DNA of 64,000 bases from Albula goreensis (lineage: Eukaryota > Chordata > Actinopteri > Albuliformes > Albulidae), in NCBI GenBank assembly GCA_022829145.1, contig CM040747.1, forward strand, positions 35,790,052-35,854,051, written 5' to 3'. The notes beneath the pieces are model-generated. The model was not told the DNA's origin and searched no databases. It saw only the letters and a list, made by a program, of their open reading frames with translations. Shown piece by piece: positions 35,322-45,069 of this stretch. Within the stretch, counting starts at the first letter, position 1, and each line of letters opens with the position of its first letter. The position numbers and the translations under genes were made by a program.

Positions 35322-38300
35322 GCTGCTCTTCAGCTGGCCAGAGGTACTGGCTGAGGCTCGTTGAGGAAAGACAGGTATTAAACAGGTTAAATGTGTTAGT
35401 CTCATCACTTTCTAGTGGTCGCTGCTGGCCAACAGGGTGAATTCATAACCTGAGGATATGTTGACTTTGTCATCCTCTGACAATACAGGCATGTAATTTG
35501 TGATGGCAGTGTTAAAAGAACTGATAATAACTGTCACGTGAATGGATGATCAACAAGTTGAGTTAAATTGGATTTGCACTGTCTCGGATTCTGCCATATC
35601 GCAGGTGGTGTTCTCTCTGGCTAAGCATAAGGGAGGTATATCCCTTATGATAAAGTCAAATATCGATAGACCTCTACAGTAATATTACTGCAGCAGTTAA
35701 GCTGTCTGAATATATAATATTTTCCACAAGAGTGATTACATTATGGAGATTGTGTCAAATATACAGATTTGCTGTGTGTGTTGTGTTATGCAAAAAGGGT
35801 ATTGTGCAATTGTGACCTGAGAGAAAAGTAAAATCCACTGTAAGTGTTTCAGCAGTTGAAAAAAACTAATGTCATATTTCACCAAAATCTGGTTTAGTAA
35901 TTAAAGTGATGTGATTGTGCAGGGGGTTTGGCTGTGAGCATTTAGACTAGTCACACAGAGATTTACCCTGCAACAGACAGAAATGCATATGATATTTATG
36001 ACTACAAAAGCACTACATCAATGTGTAAATCTAGCTGTCTCACAGAGGTACATTGCAGGTGTAGATCTTACTGAACATATTCTGTACATATGGCCACAGG
36101 ACAATACACCACTGTAACACTCAGTTACAACCTGGGGCCCCAAGCAGAAATTAACAAGGAGAAGAATTTTAAATAAACAAGTTCAGCTGACTTTGGGGGT
36201 GAAGACTGATCAATGAGGACATCAGTCTGTTAGTCAGGTAGCTAAACACTGTAATGCCAAGTGCTAAATGCTAAATGCTAGGAAAGAAGCAAGGGTAGTT
36301 ATTAATATAGATGCAAGCAGCTATTCCTGGGGTTCAGACCCCACTAGCTGAACTGGCACAGATTTTTTGTGATTTTTTAAGCTCTCAGCATCTGCGGTCT
36401 ACAGTAGCACTGGGCGGGCTGGTGAAGCCTCTGCTTTGTAAATGATATCCTGGTAAGTGTGAACATTTTACTAAGCTGTATGATATTTTTTAAAAAACAG
36501 TTTTTTGGTTATAGGCATTTATGTAACAAGCCCTGTTGCATATGCAGGTTCAGTGGCCTGACATTCAGGCATCCTTCCACTCTGGAAAGGTAATAGCTGT
36601 GTAAAGGCTGTAAACCATATATTTGTACCTTTAAATATAGCTTTTTTTAACCCCCATAAATGTAGTGATGCAGAGTGCTACCAGGGTGAGGGTTTTGGTG
36701 GTTTACTCATCAGAGCTTCAATACCAACCACTAATTTAATCAATCATGTAGCTCATCCTATGCCAAAATAAAATATGTCTTGTTAACAGGTTTTTAGCTA
36801 TACAATTATAATATCAATAAATATTCTAATACAAATAATAAAAGGGAAGCACAACAAAGCATAAAATTTAGATGGGTGATTCCTATAGCAGCTTTATTGC
36901 ACTCAAGTTAAATTTTAACAAAACAAACATACTAAATATGAAATCCCTTTTTTGATCAGTTTTTTTTTTAAATAAGAGCATTTAGTTAAGCAAATATGAT
37001 TTTCTTCATTGTTAGAGCCCTGACTATTGTCCATTACGAGTTTTTGTTAATCTTACACAGCCTATTAGTTCATCTTCACAAAAGGACCCAATAGCCAAAA
37101 GTGACATGTGCTTAATGTTGGAGAACCATCAAATGACCTATACGCCGTACATTTTCTGACGGGATATTGGAAGAGATCTCTTATCAATATGCCAAGTGTC
37201 ATAAGAATCTGGTTAAGCAAAATGGTTAAGTGTTAAAGGATTAGCATAGTAGAGTTCTATAAGGAGTAAAGCAATAAAAATAACAAATAAATAAATATAA
37301 TACACAGTAGCAGCTGATGCATTATTTTGCAATGAGCGCTAGAACGCCTCTGGACCATATTGCACATGGTCAAAGAGGCAAATAAGCATACCCAAATAAG
37401 CATGCCAAGTTTAGTAAACTTTGGATCATATAAATTTTATTTCATATCAGGTGGGAGAAAGACAAGAATCCTAACAAAAACAATAGGGCTCCATTACTTC
37501 ATCCATAACAGTAAATACCTACAAGTCACTACAAGTGCTATAGGGGTGTGGCCATATAAGTGTAACTGTACAGTTATCTGTGTATCTACAGGACATGGTC
37601 TGGCTAAGGCAGGGTTCAGGAGGTTGGGGTTAAGGGTTTCAGGGTTGAGGAGTCTAAAGGTTGTACGCACCCTTTGGGATATCCTCGCTGAGCGGCTGCA
37701 GGAAGTCGATGGAAGGCTCCAGATCGGCCAGCTCCAGGACAGATCTGTGCTTCAGCTGCTGCGGTTCAGTGAAGTGCAGGTAGCTGCTGAGATTCCCAGC
37801 ATCCAAACAGGAAAGACCTACCATAGAGTCACACACAAACCCATATCTCTTTAAGCTCTAAGGAGTCATACGCAAACCCATATCTCTGTAAGGAGGCACA
37901 CACAGACCCATACCTCTGTAAGGAGGCACACACAGACCCATATCTCTGTAAGGAGGCACACACAGACCCATACCTCTGTAAGGAGGCACACACAGACCCA
38001 TATCTCTGTAAGGAGGCACACACTAACCCATATCTCTGTAAGGAGTCACACACAAATCCGCATCTCTGTAAGCGGTCACATACAAACCTGTATGTCTGTA
38101 AGGATTCACACACAAACCTGTATCTCTGTAAGGAGTCACACACACACATCCACACTTCTGCCAATAAGAAGACACACATGACAAAAGTTTCAGAAACACA
38201 AAGTTTCAGTTAAATATACACATGTGAGAAACACACAGGTAAATAATACGGGCACAGATGAGCCCAACAGAACTGCAAACCTTGGAAGCTGCGGTTGACC

Positions 38301-39034
38301 TGCACTTTGCCATGCAGGGTCCTGATGAAGGCACCACGTGGAACCACAGAGACATCCCTGTCAATGGAGAACACTGTGGCCGCCAGCCTCTTCTCTTCAG
38401 TCACTTTGATCTGCAACATACATCCACACCCTTCACTTTAACCTTCTGAGTGCACCCATACTGTATGCCAGTCTCTTTCACCTGCAGCACACACCTAATA
38501 CTCTGTCAGTTACTTTAATTTAACCTCCAGCTCACATTTACATTCTTCTCTTTACTTTCAGTGCAATGCAGTCTGCCATGTACCAAGCTCCTAATAAATA
38601 CATAAATCTAAGCAGGTGTGTGCTTGGTAAATAAATGGTTGGGAATGCTATTGTGGGAATTTTTGATGCTGCTGGAGGAGGTGTTGGTGGGGAAGTAGGT
38701 GGCACTCCTCCCTCTGGAGCAAACAAAAACTCCTAATGCCTCAGAGTGTACAGTGATGGGTACACTGTGCTGTGGGAGATGCTACCTTTTGGAGACATTA
38801 ACCAAAGCTATTGACTTACAATGGTCAGTGGGGCTAACACAAAGAGTAGGGGGCTCCTCAGTGACCAGTAAAAATTCCCAGTCTTGCCCTTTCCACCCGG
38901 CCACTGATTCCCACCCCTCAGTTTCAATAGCTCAACGAGAACCTCCATCTGCACCTCAAGTCAATGTGTGGTGGTGATTTAAGTAAGTGTCTTCACTCCA
39001 CTGTAAAGACATAATAATAATAATAATAATAATG

Positions 39035-39066
<32 letters not shown>

Positions 39067-40847
39067 TAATATAGTCTGGCTGGTGAGGCCTACCTAACCA
39101 ACCCACCACAGTATATGAGGATACGAGACTGTGCCCCACAGGGAACAGTTTTGGCTCCCTTCCTCTTGACCCTCTACACTGCAGACTTCATGCACAACTC
39201 AGCCAACTGCAACCTGAAAAAGTTCTCTGACGACTCCGCAATTGTCGGCCTCATCACAGATGGCAACGACAGGAAGTACAGACAACTGACCCTCCAGATG
39301 AATGCGGACATTGAGATGGTGAAATCTTACAAGTACCTGGGTGTTCACTTGAATAAGAAACTGGACTGGCCGGACAGCACAAATGCACTATGTAAGAGAG
39401 GCCAGAGCAGACTATCTGCTGAGGAGACTCAGGTCATTTAGAGTGCAGGGGGCACTCCTGAAGACCTTTTTTGACTGTGTGGTGGCATCAACCATCTTCT
39501 ACAGAGTGGTCTGCTGGGGCAGCAGCATCTCGACTGCTGACAGGAAGAGACTTAACAAACTGGTTAAGAAGGCCAGCTCTGTCCTGGGATGCCCCCTCAA
39601 CCCGGTGGAGGTGGTGGGAGAAAGGAGGATGATGGCTAAGCTGACATCCCTGATGGAGAACATGTTCCACCCCATACATCACACACTGACAGCACTGGAA
39701 AGCTCCTTCAGTGACTGTCTGCTTCACCCACAGTGTGTGAAAGAGAGATACTGCAGGTCCTCCCTCCCTGCAGCTGTCAGGCTTTACAACAAACACTGCT
39801 CCCAGTAGACCACACACACAAAATGGAAAATTCACTCATCTGCAATATAAATGCAAAACTAAGTGGAGCAGTATCAATATTTACTTTGTGCAACACTGTA
39901 CAGTCAACTGATTGATTTAAATTTATAAATTGTCCATTGTAATGTAACTTTTTTTTTTATTTCTTATATTTGCACTTTTTTACTGATACTCTTGTTATTA
40001 TCCCTTCACTACCCCTTTGCTGCTGTAACACTGCAAATTTCCCCTCTGTGGGATTAATGAAGGATTATCTTATCTATTATTAATTATTATTATTAATGTG
40101 AAAACCCACTCACTCAGCATTCACACCTACTGTAAACCTGACACAGCTGGAAGGCCTCACCGTGACCTCCTCCTTCACCGCCTCATCTCCTTCCCCCTGC
40201 ATCCGTGTCTCTGTGCGCTCGTACTCGAAAGAGGGGTCCCCCACAAAGCGTCGCCTCGCCATGGCTGACACCTCGGCAAGCAGGGACTCTGTGGGTGGCG
40301 GCAACAGGTGCCAGTCCATGCAGTTTAGGCTGGGGAGGACAGACAAACAAGTTTCCACCTCTCTGATTTGCACACATTCCAGATTGGCAGCAGAGTAACC
40401 TATTGTAACTTTATTTTGCCACATAGGTTAAGAGAGAACTCATATTTTACTTACAGAAATAAACAGGGAAATTATTTGAACTGAGCATGGCTTTAGCTTT
40501 TGCCAATATCTGCATGACCTGTTGGGAATTGGTAAACTTAAGTTTTTGCAAGCTGTTTTTATGATTGAGATATTTTTTAAGCCATTTATGCCTATGACCA
40601 AACAGTTGATCAATTCTCACCTGTACAACGACTTCTTGTCTTTCATCTCATCTTCTGTAACCCCCTGTGCAATAAAATAATCGTCTTTTATACCTAAAAT
40701 CTTGCCCCAAAATAACACACGGCTGAATCTGTAATTCCTTTTCAGAATCATTAAGGACGTCTGCAAACCAGCCTTCTGCTCGCAGTTCAAAGTTAAACCA
40801 TTGCCAGAAACTAATTCCAACGAGTAGGACAACGTATTTGAATCCAT
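35015..40847 (-). CDS. rsph9: Radial spoke head component 9 (five coding exons)
   Basis: RSPH9 is a radial-spoke head protein of motile 9+2 cilia and sperm flagella, and loss causes primary ciliary dyskinesia in humans. Coding exons on the minus strand: 40847-40621, 40329-40161, 38410-38281, 37817-37671 and 35172-35015. All junctions are GT/AG and phases are continuous. The product is 276 residues, as in human. Recognisable family blocks: SLELVSGNGL at the N-terminus, RVLFWGKILGIKDDYFIAQG (exon 1), MDWHLLPPPTE and FVGDPSFEYE (exon 2), VVPRGAFIRT and VNRSFQ (exon 3), LSSYLHFTEP and LEPSIDF with EDIPKG (exon 4), VLRSLLWLGLTFFH and LDLPFML-stop (exon 5). The start is the first ATG in frame and aligns with the human start. 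Intron 2 holds an antisense L2 fragment, intron 3 a 30-bp array and intron 4 a long TG tract. The frame is intact. Confidence 0.97.
35230..35318 (-). repeat. (AC)44 microsatellite, (TG)n in rsph9 transcript sense
   Basis: An uninterrupted dinucleotide run of 89 bp in rsph9 intron 4. In the transcript it is a UG tract ending 57 nt before the exon-5 acceptor (AG at 35174-35173). Confidence 0.97.
36300..37460. repeat. decayed dispersed repeats in rsph9 intron 4
   Basis: A GATGCAAGCAGC start at about 36311 and words such as TATGCCAAGTGTCATAAGAA (about 37188) and TGCCAAGTTTAGTAAACTTT (about 37402) are typical of a dispersed non-autonomous family in fish. 36661-36764 is a separate block that recurs at 48275-48380. 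No intact termini are seen. Confidence 0.45.
36661..36764. repeat. dispersed repeat, copy 1 of a pair
   Basis: Aligns with 48275-48380 over about 105 bp. Shared words include TGTAGTGATGCA, CAATACCA, CCACT and ATCATGTAG. The second copy lies 11.6 kb away in intergenic DNA, so this is an interspersed family rather than a local duplication. Confidence 0.7.
37818..38150 (-). repeat. 30-bp minisatellite in rsph9 intron 3, adjoining the exon-4 acceptor
   Basis: About ten 30-bp units. In transcript sense each unit is close to GGTATGGGTCTGTGTGTGCC followed by TCCTTACAGA. The most 3' degenerate unit (GATATGGGTTTGTGTGTGAC then TCTATGGTAG) is itself the acceptor region of exon 4. The 30-bp period is a multiple of three, so a 116-codon frame runs through; it is not a gene. 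Confidence 0.93.
39012..39067. repeat. (AAT)n microsatellite in rsph9 intron 2
   Basis: About 18 trinucleotides with one interruption (AATGATAAT), immediately before the truncated 5' end of the LINE fragment. Confidence 0.95.
39090..40075 (+). pseudogene. 5'-truncated L2/Rex-Babar-like LINE inserted antisense in rsph9 intron 2
   Basis: The plus strand encodes the RT core CAPQGTVLAPFLLTLYTADF and the catalytic-box region KKFSDDSAIVGLITDG, then MVKSYKYLGVHLNKKLDW, LRSFRVQGALLKTFFD and the C-terminal ASSVLGCPLNPVEVVGERRM. About 40 residues between RT motif C and the KYLGV block are missing and the frame shifts at about 39400. The 3' end is TTTCCCCTCTGTGGGATTAA with a short AT tail near 40070. 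The family assignment is from recognition of these motifs. Confidence 0.85.
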
Positions 40848-40943
40848 TGAATAAATTTGTGCACAAACAGAACACAGAGTGAATAGGAAATATCCTGTGA
40901 TCACACGCAACCGTCCCTATAGGCAAAACAAACCGAGGAGCGC

Positions 40944-40965
40944 GTTGCCATGACCACCATAAACA
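40944..40965 (-). promoter_or_regulatory. Candidate X-box (RFX site) next to a forkhead site upstream of rsph9
   Basis: About 97 bp upstream of the rsph9 ATG, the minus strand reads GTGGTCATGGCAAC (40957-40944). This fits the ciliary X-box GTNRCC-N(0-3)-RGYAAC with a single mismatch in the first half-site and a perfect second half. One base away, the sequence TGTTTAT (40965-40959) fits a FOXJ1-type forkhead core. RFX factors and FOXJ1 are the known activators of motile-cilium genes. Site function is inferred from motif and position. Confidence 0.65.
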
Positions 40966-40999
40966 AAACAATCCACATACAGAAGCATTGTGAAGGCAA

Positions 41000-41685
41000 A
41001 GCCGACCCGTCCATTCAGAGCGAATGGTAAAAAATAAAAAGTTTCTATAACAGTCTTTACAATCTTTGAAATATCGCAGCAGCAGTCCAACGTTATTTGA
41101 GTATAGGTGTACCGGGAATCATCAACAATATAATTTATTATTCCTTGCGCTGAATAGCCAACATGAAAATTAATTACAAGTTTATACTTGGTTAAACATT
41201 TCTCTGAAAATCTAAAATATTCAACGAACGAATATCAACGCACATTTTGACTTCATAGACTGTAGAATAGAGAAACTCTCTTCAAACAACATCAGTCGCA
41301 TTTATCAACGGTCAATATTAAGTGAACGTCACCCTGTTAAAACTGGTTTATCTCTAAATCATAATTCAACATTTACCCATTGACATTAAAATAGTTCATG
41401 TTGGTAAAAATGAGGCTTCCATCTTCACAGGGAGACTGAATGAATTCCACGCCAGGATCCAGGTGTGTCCAGGTGGTGACAGCTGTATGTTTAAGTTACC
41501 TGTTGCATTTATAAGTCTTCTTATACAACAGTTAGATTTGATTGGACAAGAGGCATTCCATGCGTGCTGATATTGAATATAACAGCACTGGGACGTTTAA
41601 TTAGCATGTTATCACTTCACTTGCCGGATGTTCCGATACAATCATTGATTACACCAACGCAAACTTAATCCGTATTTACTGACAG
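41000..41685. other. upstream flank of rsph9, no gene seen
   Basis: AT-rich sequence without a divergent gene start that I can recognise. GATATTGAATATAACAGCAC at 41569-41588 matches 18 of 20 bases of one arm of the hairpin element at 42161-42258. Confidence 0.4.
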
Positions 41686-41689
41686 CACA

Positions 41690-42010
41690 AATGTGGCTAC
41701 ATTTCTGTGCATGATAAAAAAAGAACCTAGCTAGCCTGCAGTTGGGTATAATAAACAATAGCTAGCTAGCAAGCCTACAGTATATCTAGCTCCTCCATGT
41801 ATGCTCGTTAAAAAAACTATCTCGCTAGACTGTAGTGGGCTGTGATTAAAAGTGGCTTGCTTGCCTACTGTATAGCTAGCCTTTATGTGTATGATAAAAA
41901 GTAACCGGCGAGCCCGCAGTCGGGTATGAAAAAAGAAACTAGCTAGCCTTTTTGTGTATGATACAAAGCAGGTAACTAGCAGGCTAGCTATCCAACCTGC
42001 AGTTAAGAAA
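41690..42010. repeat. diverged tandem repeat rich in GCTAGC words
   Basis: Roughly four diverged units of 60-90 bp share GTGTATGATAAAAAG, CTAGCTAGCCT and CTGCAGTTGGGTAT-like words. Unit borders are blurred by substitutions and small indels. Confidence 0.6.
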
Positions 42011-42160
42011 CTGTTCATGTGTTGCTTGAAAACACGTGTAAATGTAATCCTGAAGGAACTATTTTTGTCGGCGGAGCCAAATAAACAACAAAAAACGTAA
42101 TTTGTTGCATCAAATTATTGTTACTTGATAAACAGCTTTGTTTGTAGAATTATTGTATAA

Positions 42161-42258
42161 AAGCAATATCACACTGAAGGTCGTGCTGTTATACTGAACA
42201 AGGCCGCAGGCCTCGAGATATTCAGTATAACAGCACTCCCTCTCCTGTGATATTGCTT
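42161..42258. mobile_element. 98-bp foldback element
   Basis: Outer arms AAGCAATATCACA / TGTGATATTGCTT and inner arms GTGCTGTTATACTGAA (42183-42198) / TTCAGTATAACAGCAC (42221-42236) are inverted, with a GC-rich loop AGGCCGCAGGCCTCGAG. The transcript or single strand would form a long hairpin. It looks like a small MITE-type repeat, and a half-copy is at 41569-41588. Confidence 0.75.
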
Positions 42259-42736
42259 AACTATAGTCCACATTAAACACAGCTGTACTGTCCATCAAAT
42301 TCTTAGTTCTTCAGACAAGAAAAATGGTGCCCAATATAGTGAGTACAGAAACCAGTTTAACCCTTTGTGATAGTGTCAGCCTTCTCAGTGCCAGCACAGT
42401 TCTTTTCCAGGGATGTGGCTCTGAGTTCTGTCTCAGTGGTGCAGCCATGCTGTTATTTTTTGCTCATTGCATTTGACCTTCTGTCCCGCTGTTTGCAAGA
42501 CACAATGTTACTTGCAACACTTTGCAATTTCCTTGTGAAATTTTCATGGATCTTACATGTACACATTCCCCACTCAATTACACTGGGACTCATTTTACAA
42601 AAGGGCCTGTATCCATAGAACTGTGATTGAGAGGTAATTGTGTCTGAGCTTTCTCTTGGGAACTTATACTACATAATACATAATTATACAAAAATACAAC
42701 AAATAGTTATCAATACATAATAGAAACACAGAATAC

Positions 42737-43243
42737 ATTACATTTACATTTACATTATAGGCATTTGGCAGACGCTCTTATCCAGAGCGACTTACAACAC
42801 AAAGTGCATTTCTTTGGGAACAAGATTATTAAAGTGCTAGGGAAGGGTACAAGTCAAGTGCCAGTAGGGTTAGAAGGGCTGAACCCATGGATGACCTGTT
42901 GAGGGAAAAAGAAAACATAATTAACAATAGCTCTGGAACAACAATTGTAATCACCCTAAAGGTAGCTACAGCAAACAACTAAGACTAAATCGGAGAGCTA
43001 GGGAGAGAAGGAGAGAGGTGCATCCTGAAGAGGTGAGTCTTCAGTCTGCGCTTGAAGGTGGGCAGACTATCTCCTGTTCTGACCACCGTGGGAAGGTCAT
43101 TCCACCAGCGGGGAGCCAGAACAGACAGCAGACGTGACCGGGAGGTGCAGGCATTGAGAGGAGGGGGCACCAGGCGCGCTGAAGACGCACCAGGCGCGCT
43201 GAAGACGCAGAACGGAGTGCGCGGGCAGGTGTGTAGGGTCTGA
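42737..43243 (-). pseudogene. L2-clade LINE 3' fragment, copy A
   Basis: The minus strand encodes RPYTPARALRSASSARLV, then SRSRLLSVLAPRWWNDLP and RRLKTHLFRMHL, the C-terminus of a teleost L2-type RT. It is followed by a 3' UTR ending AGTCGCTCTGGATAAGAGCG, TCTGCCAAATGCC and a TAATGTAAATGTAA tail (42795-42737). The same tail closes the SINEs at 44935-45064 and 50554-50720. The copy is truncated at its 5' side exactly at the palindrome edge. Confidence 0.82.
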
Positions 43244-43406
43244 TAAACATCCTACCCTCATTCAGATCTTGTTGTACAACTATTTTGTATTTTTTTCTGT
43301 ATAATTATGTATAAGCTTAATTATTATAATTAAGCTTATACATAATTATACAGAAAAAAATACAAAATAGTTGTACAACAAGATCTGAATGAGGGTAGGA
43401 TGTTTA
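43244..43406. repeat. 163-bp perfect palindrome (81-bp arms, 1-bp centre)
   Basis: Bases 43244-43324 and 43326-43406 are exact reverse complements; the centre is base 43325. The arms begin TAAACATCCTACCC and end TAAGCTTAATTAT. The outer two bases are TA on both sides. The right arm starts on the TAA stop codon of LINE copy B, so this arm may be its 3' UTR, with the left arm an inverted copy. Confidence 0.97.
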
Positions 43407-44150
43407 GGCCAAATATTGTATGAAGAGATGGGTTTTCAGACCACGTCGGAAGGAGTGTAACGATTTAACAGTCCGTAGTGAGACAGGGAGCTCATTCCAC
43501 CACTGGGGAGCTAATGTGGAGAAACGATGTAGTCTGGATGCACGGGAACCCTTCTCTCTTAGTGAAGGAAGTGCCAGATGTCCTGTTGCTACAGATTGGA
43601 GTGGTCGGGCCGACAAGCATGGCTGGACGAGGCTCTGGAGGTAGATAGGGGCCGTCTGTTTAGCTGCAGCAAAGGCAAGGGTCAGGGTTTTGAACCTGAT
43701 CCTGGTAGCTACTGGCAGCCAGTGGAGAGACTTTAACAGAGGAGTGACGTGGGAATCCTTTGGGAAGTCGAAAACCAGACAAGCAGCTGTGTTCTGGATC
43801 AACTTGAGAGGCTGTATGGTGCAGGCTGGTAGGCCTGAGAGGAGGGAGTTGCAATAGTTCAAGAGAGAGAGCACCGTGGCCTAGGCGAGTTGCTGGGTGG
43901 AGTACGTAGTCAAGAATGGTCGGATCCTCCTGATGTTATACAGAAGGAAACAACAGGTCTGTGCCATACAGGGGATTTGATCCTTGAAGTCCAGTTTGAC
44001 ACCCAGGTTTGTTGCTGAGTGGGAGGCTGCCACTTCTCTCCCGTCGACAGTGATGGAGAGCTCTTGGCTGGGATGAAGAGCAGTTCTGTCTTGTCGAGGT
44101 TCAGCTTCAGGTTGTGGGAGGACGTCTGTATGGAGATGTCCGCCAGGCAT
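43404..44150 (-). pseudogene. L2-clade LINE RT C-terminal fragment, copy B
   Basis: The minus strand from 44150 encodes LSITVDGREVAASHSATNLG and VKLDF, then, after a stop or frameshift at about 43880, LLNYCNSLLSGLPAC, LKSLHWLPVATRIRFKTLTL and FSTLAPQWWNELPVSLRTVK, ending KTHLFIQYLA-stop. This is the RT C-terminal domain of an L2-type LINE, related to copy A but clearly diverged from it. 5'-truncated. Confidence 0.85.
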
Positions 44151-44154
44151 ATAA

Positions 44155-44930
44155 TTATATTATATATAATACATTATTTCTGATTACTTGACAAGGGCCT
44201 GTGGGGGGTGCCAAATGTTACAAGGCCTATTAAAAAGGTTTTCCAGTACCCCCACTCAAATGGACAGCAGGTTCTTGGGCTCAAATTGCCCTTACACAGT
44301 AGCGTTAGACAGGTGTCGGGTTCGAACCAGGGTATGTGCAAAGGGATAACCATCTTAGAAGGAGAGACAGATGAGATCCTTTCTGTATAATAATACCTTC
44401 TGTTATCTTCTTGTGTTGGCTGTCCTCTTTCTTTCCTTCCTCCAGTACTCCAAAAATCATGCTGGATTGCTGTATACTTTCTCCCTATCCATCTGCACCC
44501 TAGCTCTTGAAGAAGCCTTTACCTCCACCATTGTAGATCTTCATAAGAAGAAACTGTGATTATGTAAGAACATCTAACCAATACTGGATTGTAGATAAGA
44601 AACAACTGTTTTTGATCACTGTAACATCATTATTCATTACTTTAACAAGCAATTATACGATACAGAAATAAAATCTGTTTTACATTAATGAATGACCTTT
44701 AGTAAATTCAGTATTAAATTATGATGAAAGCCATGATGACAAAACAAAAATGTTAGCAACTTATTTAAAAAAAAACTCAGATATTACAATGATGTTGATC
44801 TATGGTGTGGTAAAGGCGTGTAGAAAGTCTTTTCTTTTTTATGGTGTGGTATAGATCAATAAAACTTTATTTAAAAAAGCACACTAAAGTTGTGTGCTCG
44901 GACACTGTTTTATGGCCAGAAATACAAAGC
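44155..44930. other. non-coding stretch, nothing recognised
   Basis: Short AT-rich sequence. A tRNA B-box-like word GGGTTCGAACC at about 44318 may be the head of another decayed SINE. No gene is seen. Confidence 0.4.
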
Positions 44931-44934
44931 CCTA

Positions 44935-45064
44935 CATTTAGGGCCCTTGAGCAAGGCCCTTAACCCCACATTGCCCGCAGGGGGATTGGCCCTTTGTTAG
45001 CCTAATCAACTAAGTAAGTTGCTTTTGATAAAAGCGTCAGCTGAATGACTGTAATGTAATGTAA
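44935..45064 (+). repeat. SINE 3' part with L2-type tail
   Basis: CCCTTGAGCAAGGCCCTTAA and CCCCACATTGC are followed by GATAAAAGCGTCAGCTGAAT and GACTGTAATGTAATGTAA. The tail matches the 3' end of LINE copy A in the opposite strand orientation, the expected LINE-SINE tail sharing. Confidence 0.8.
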
Positions 45065-45069
45065 TTTAA

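Noticed and set aside
37829-38179. 116-codon minus-strand frame with SLQRYGSVCA repeats
   Set aside because: It lies in rsph9 intron 3 and is open only because the 30-bp unit is a multiple of three.
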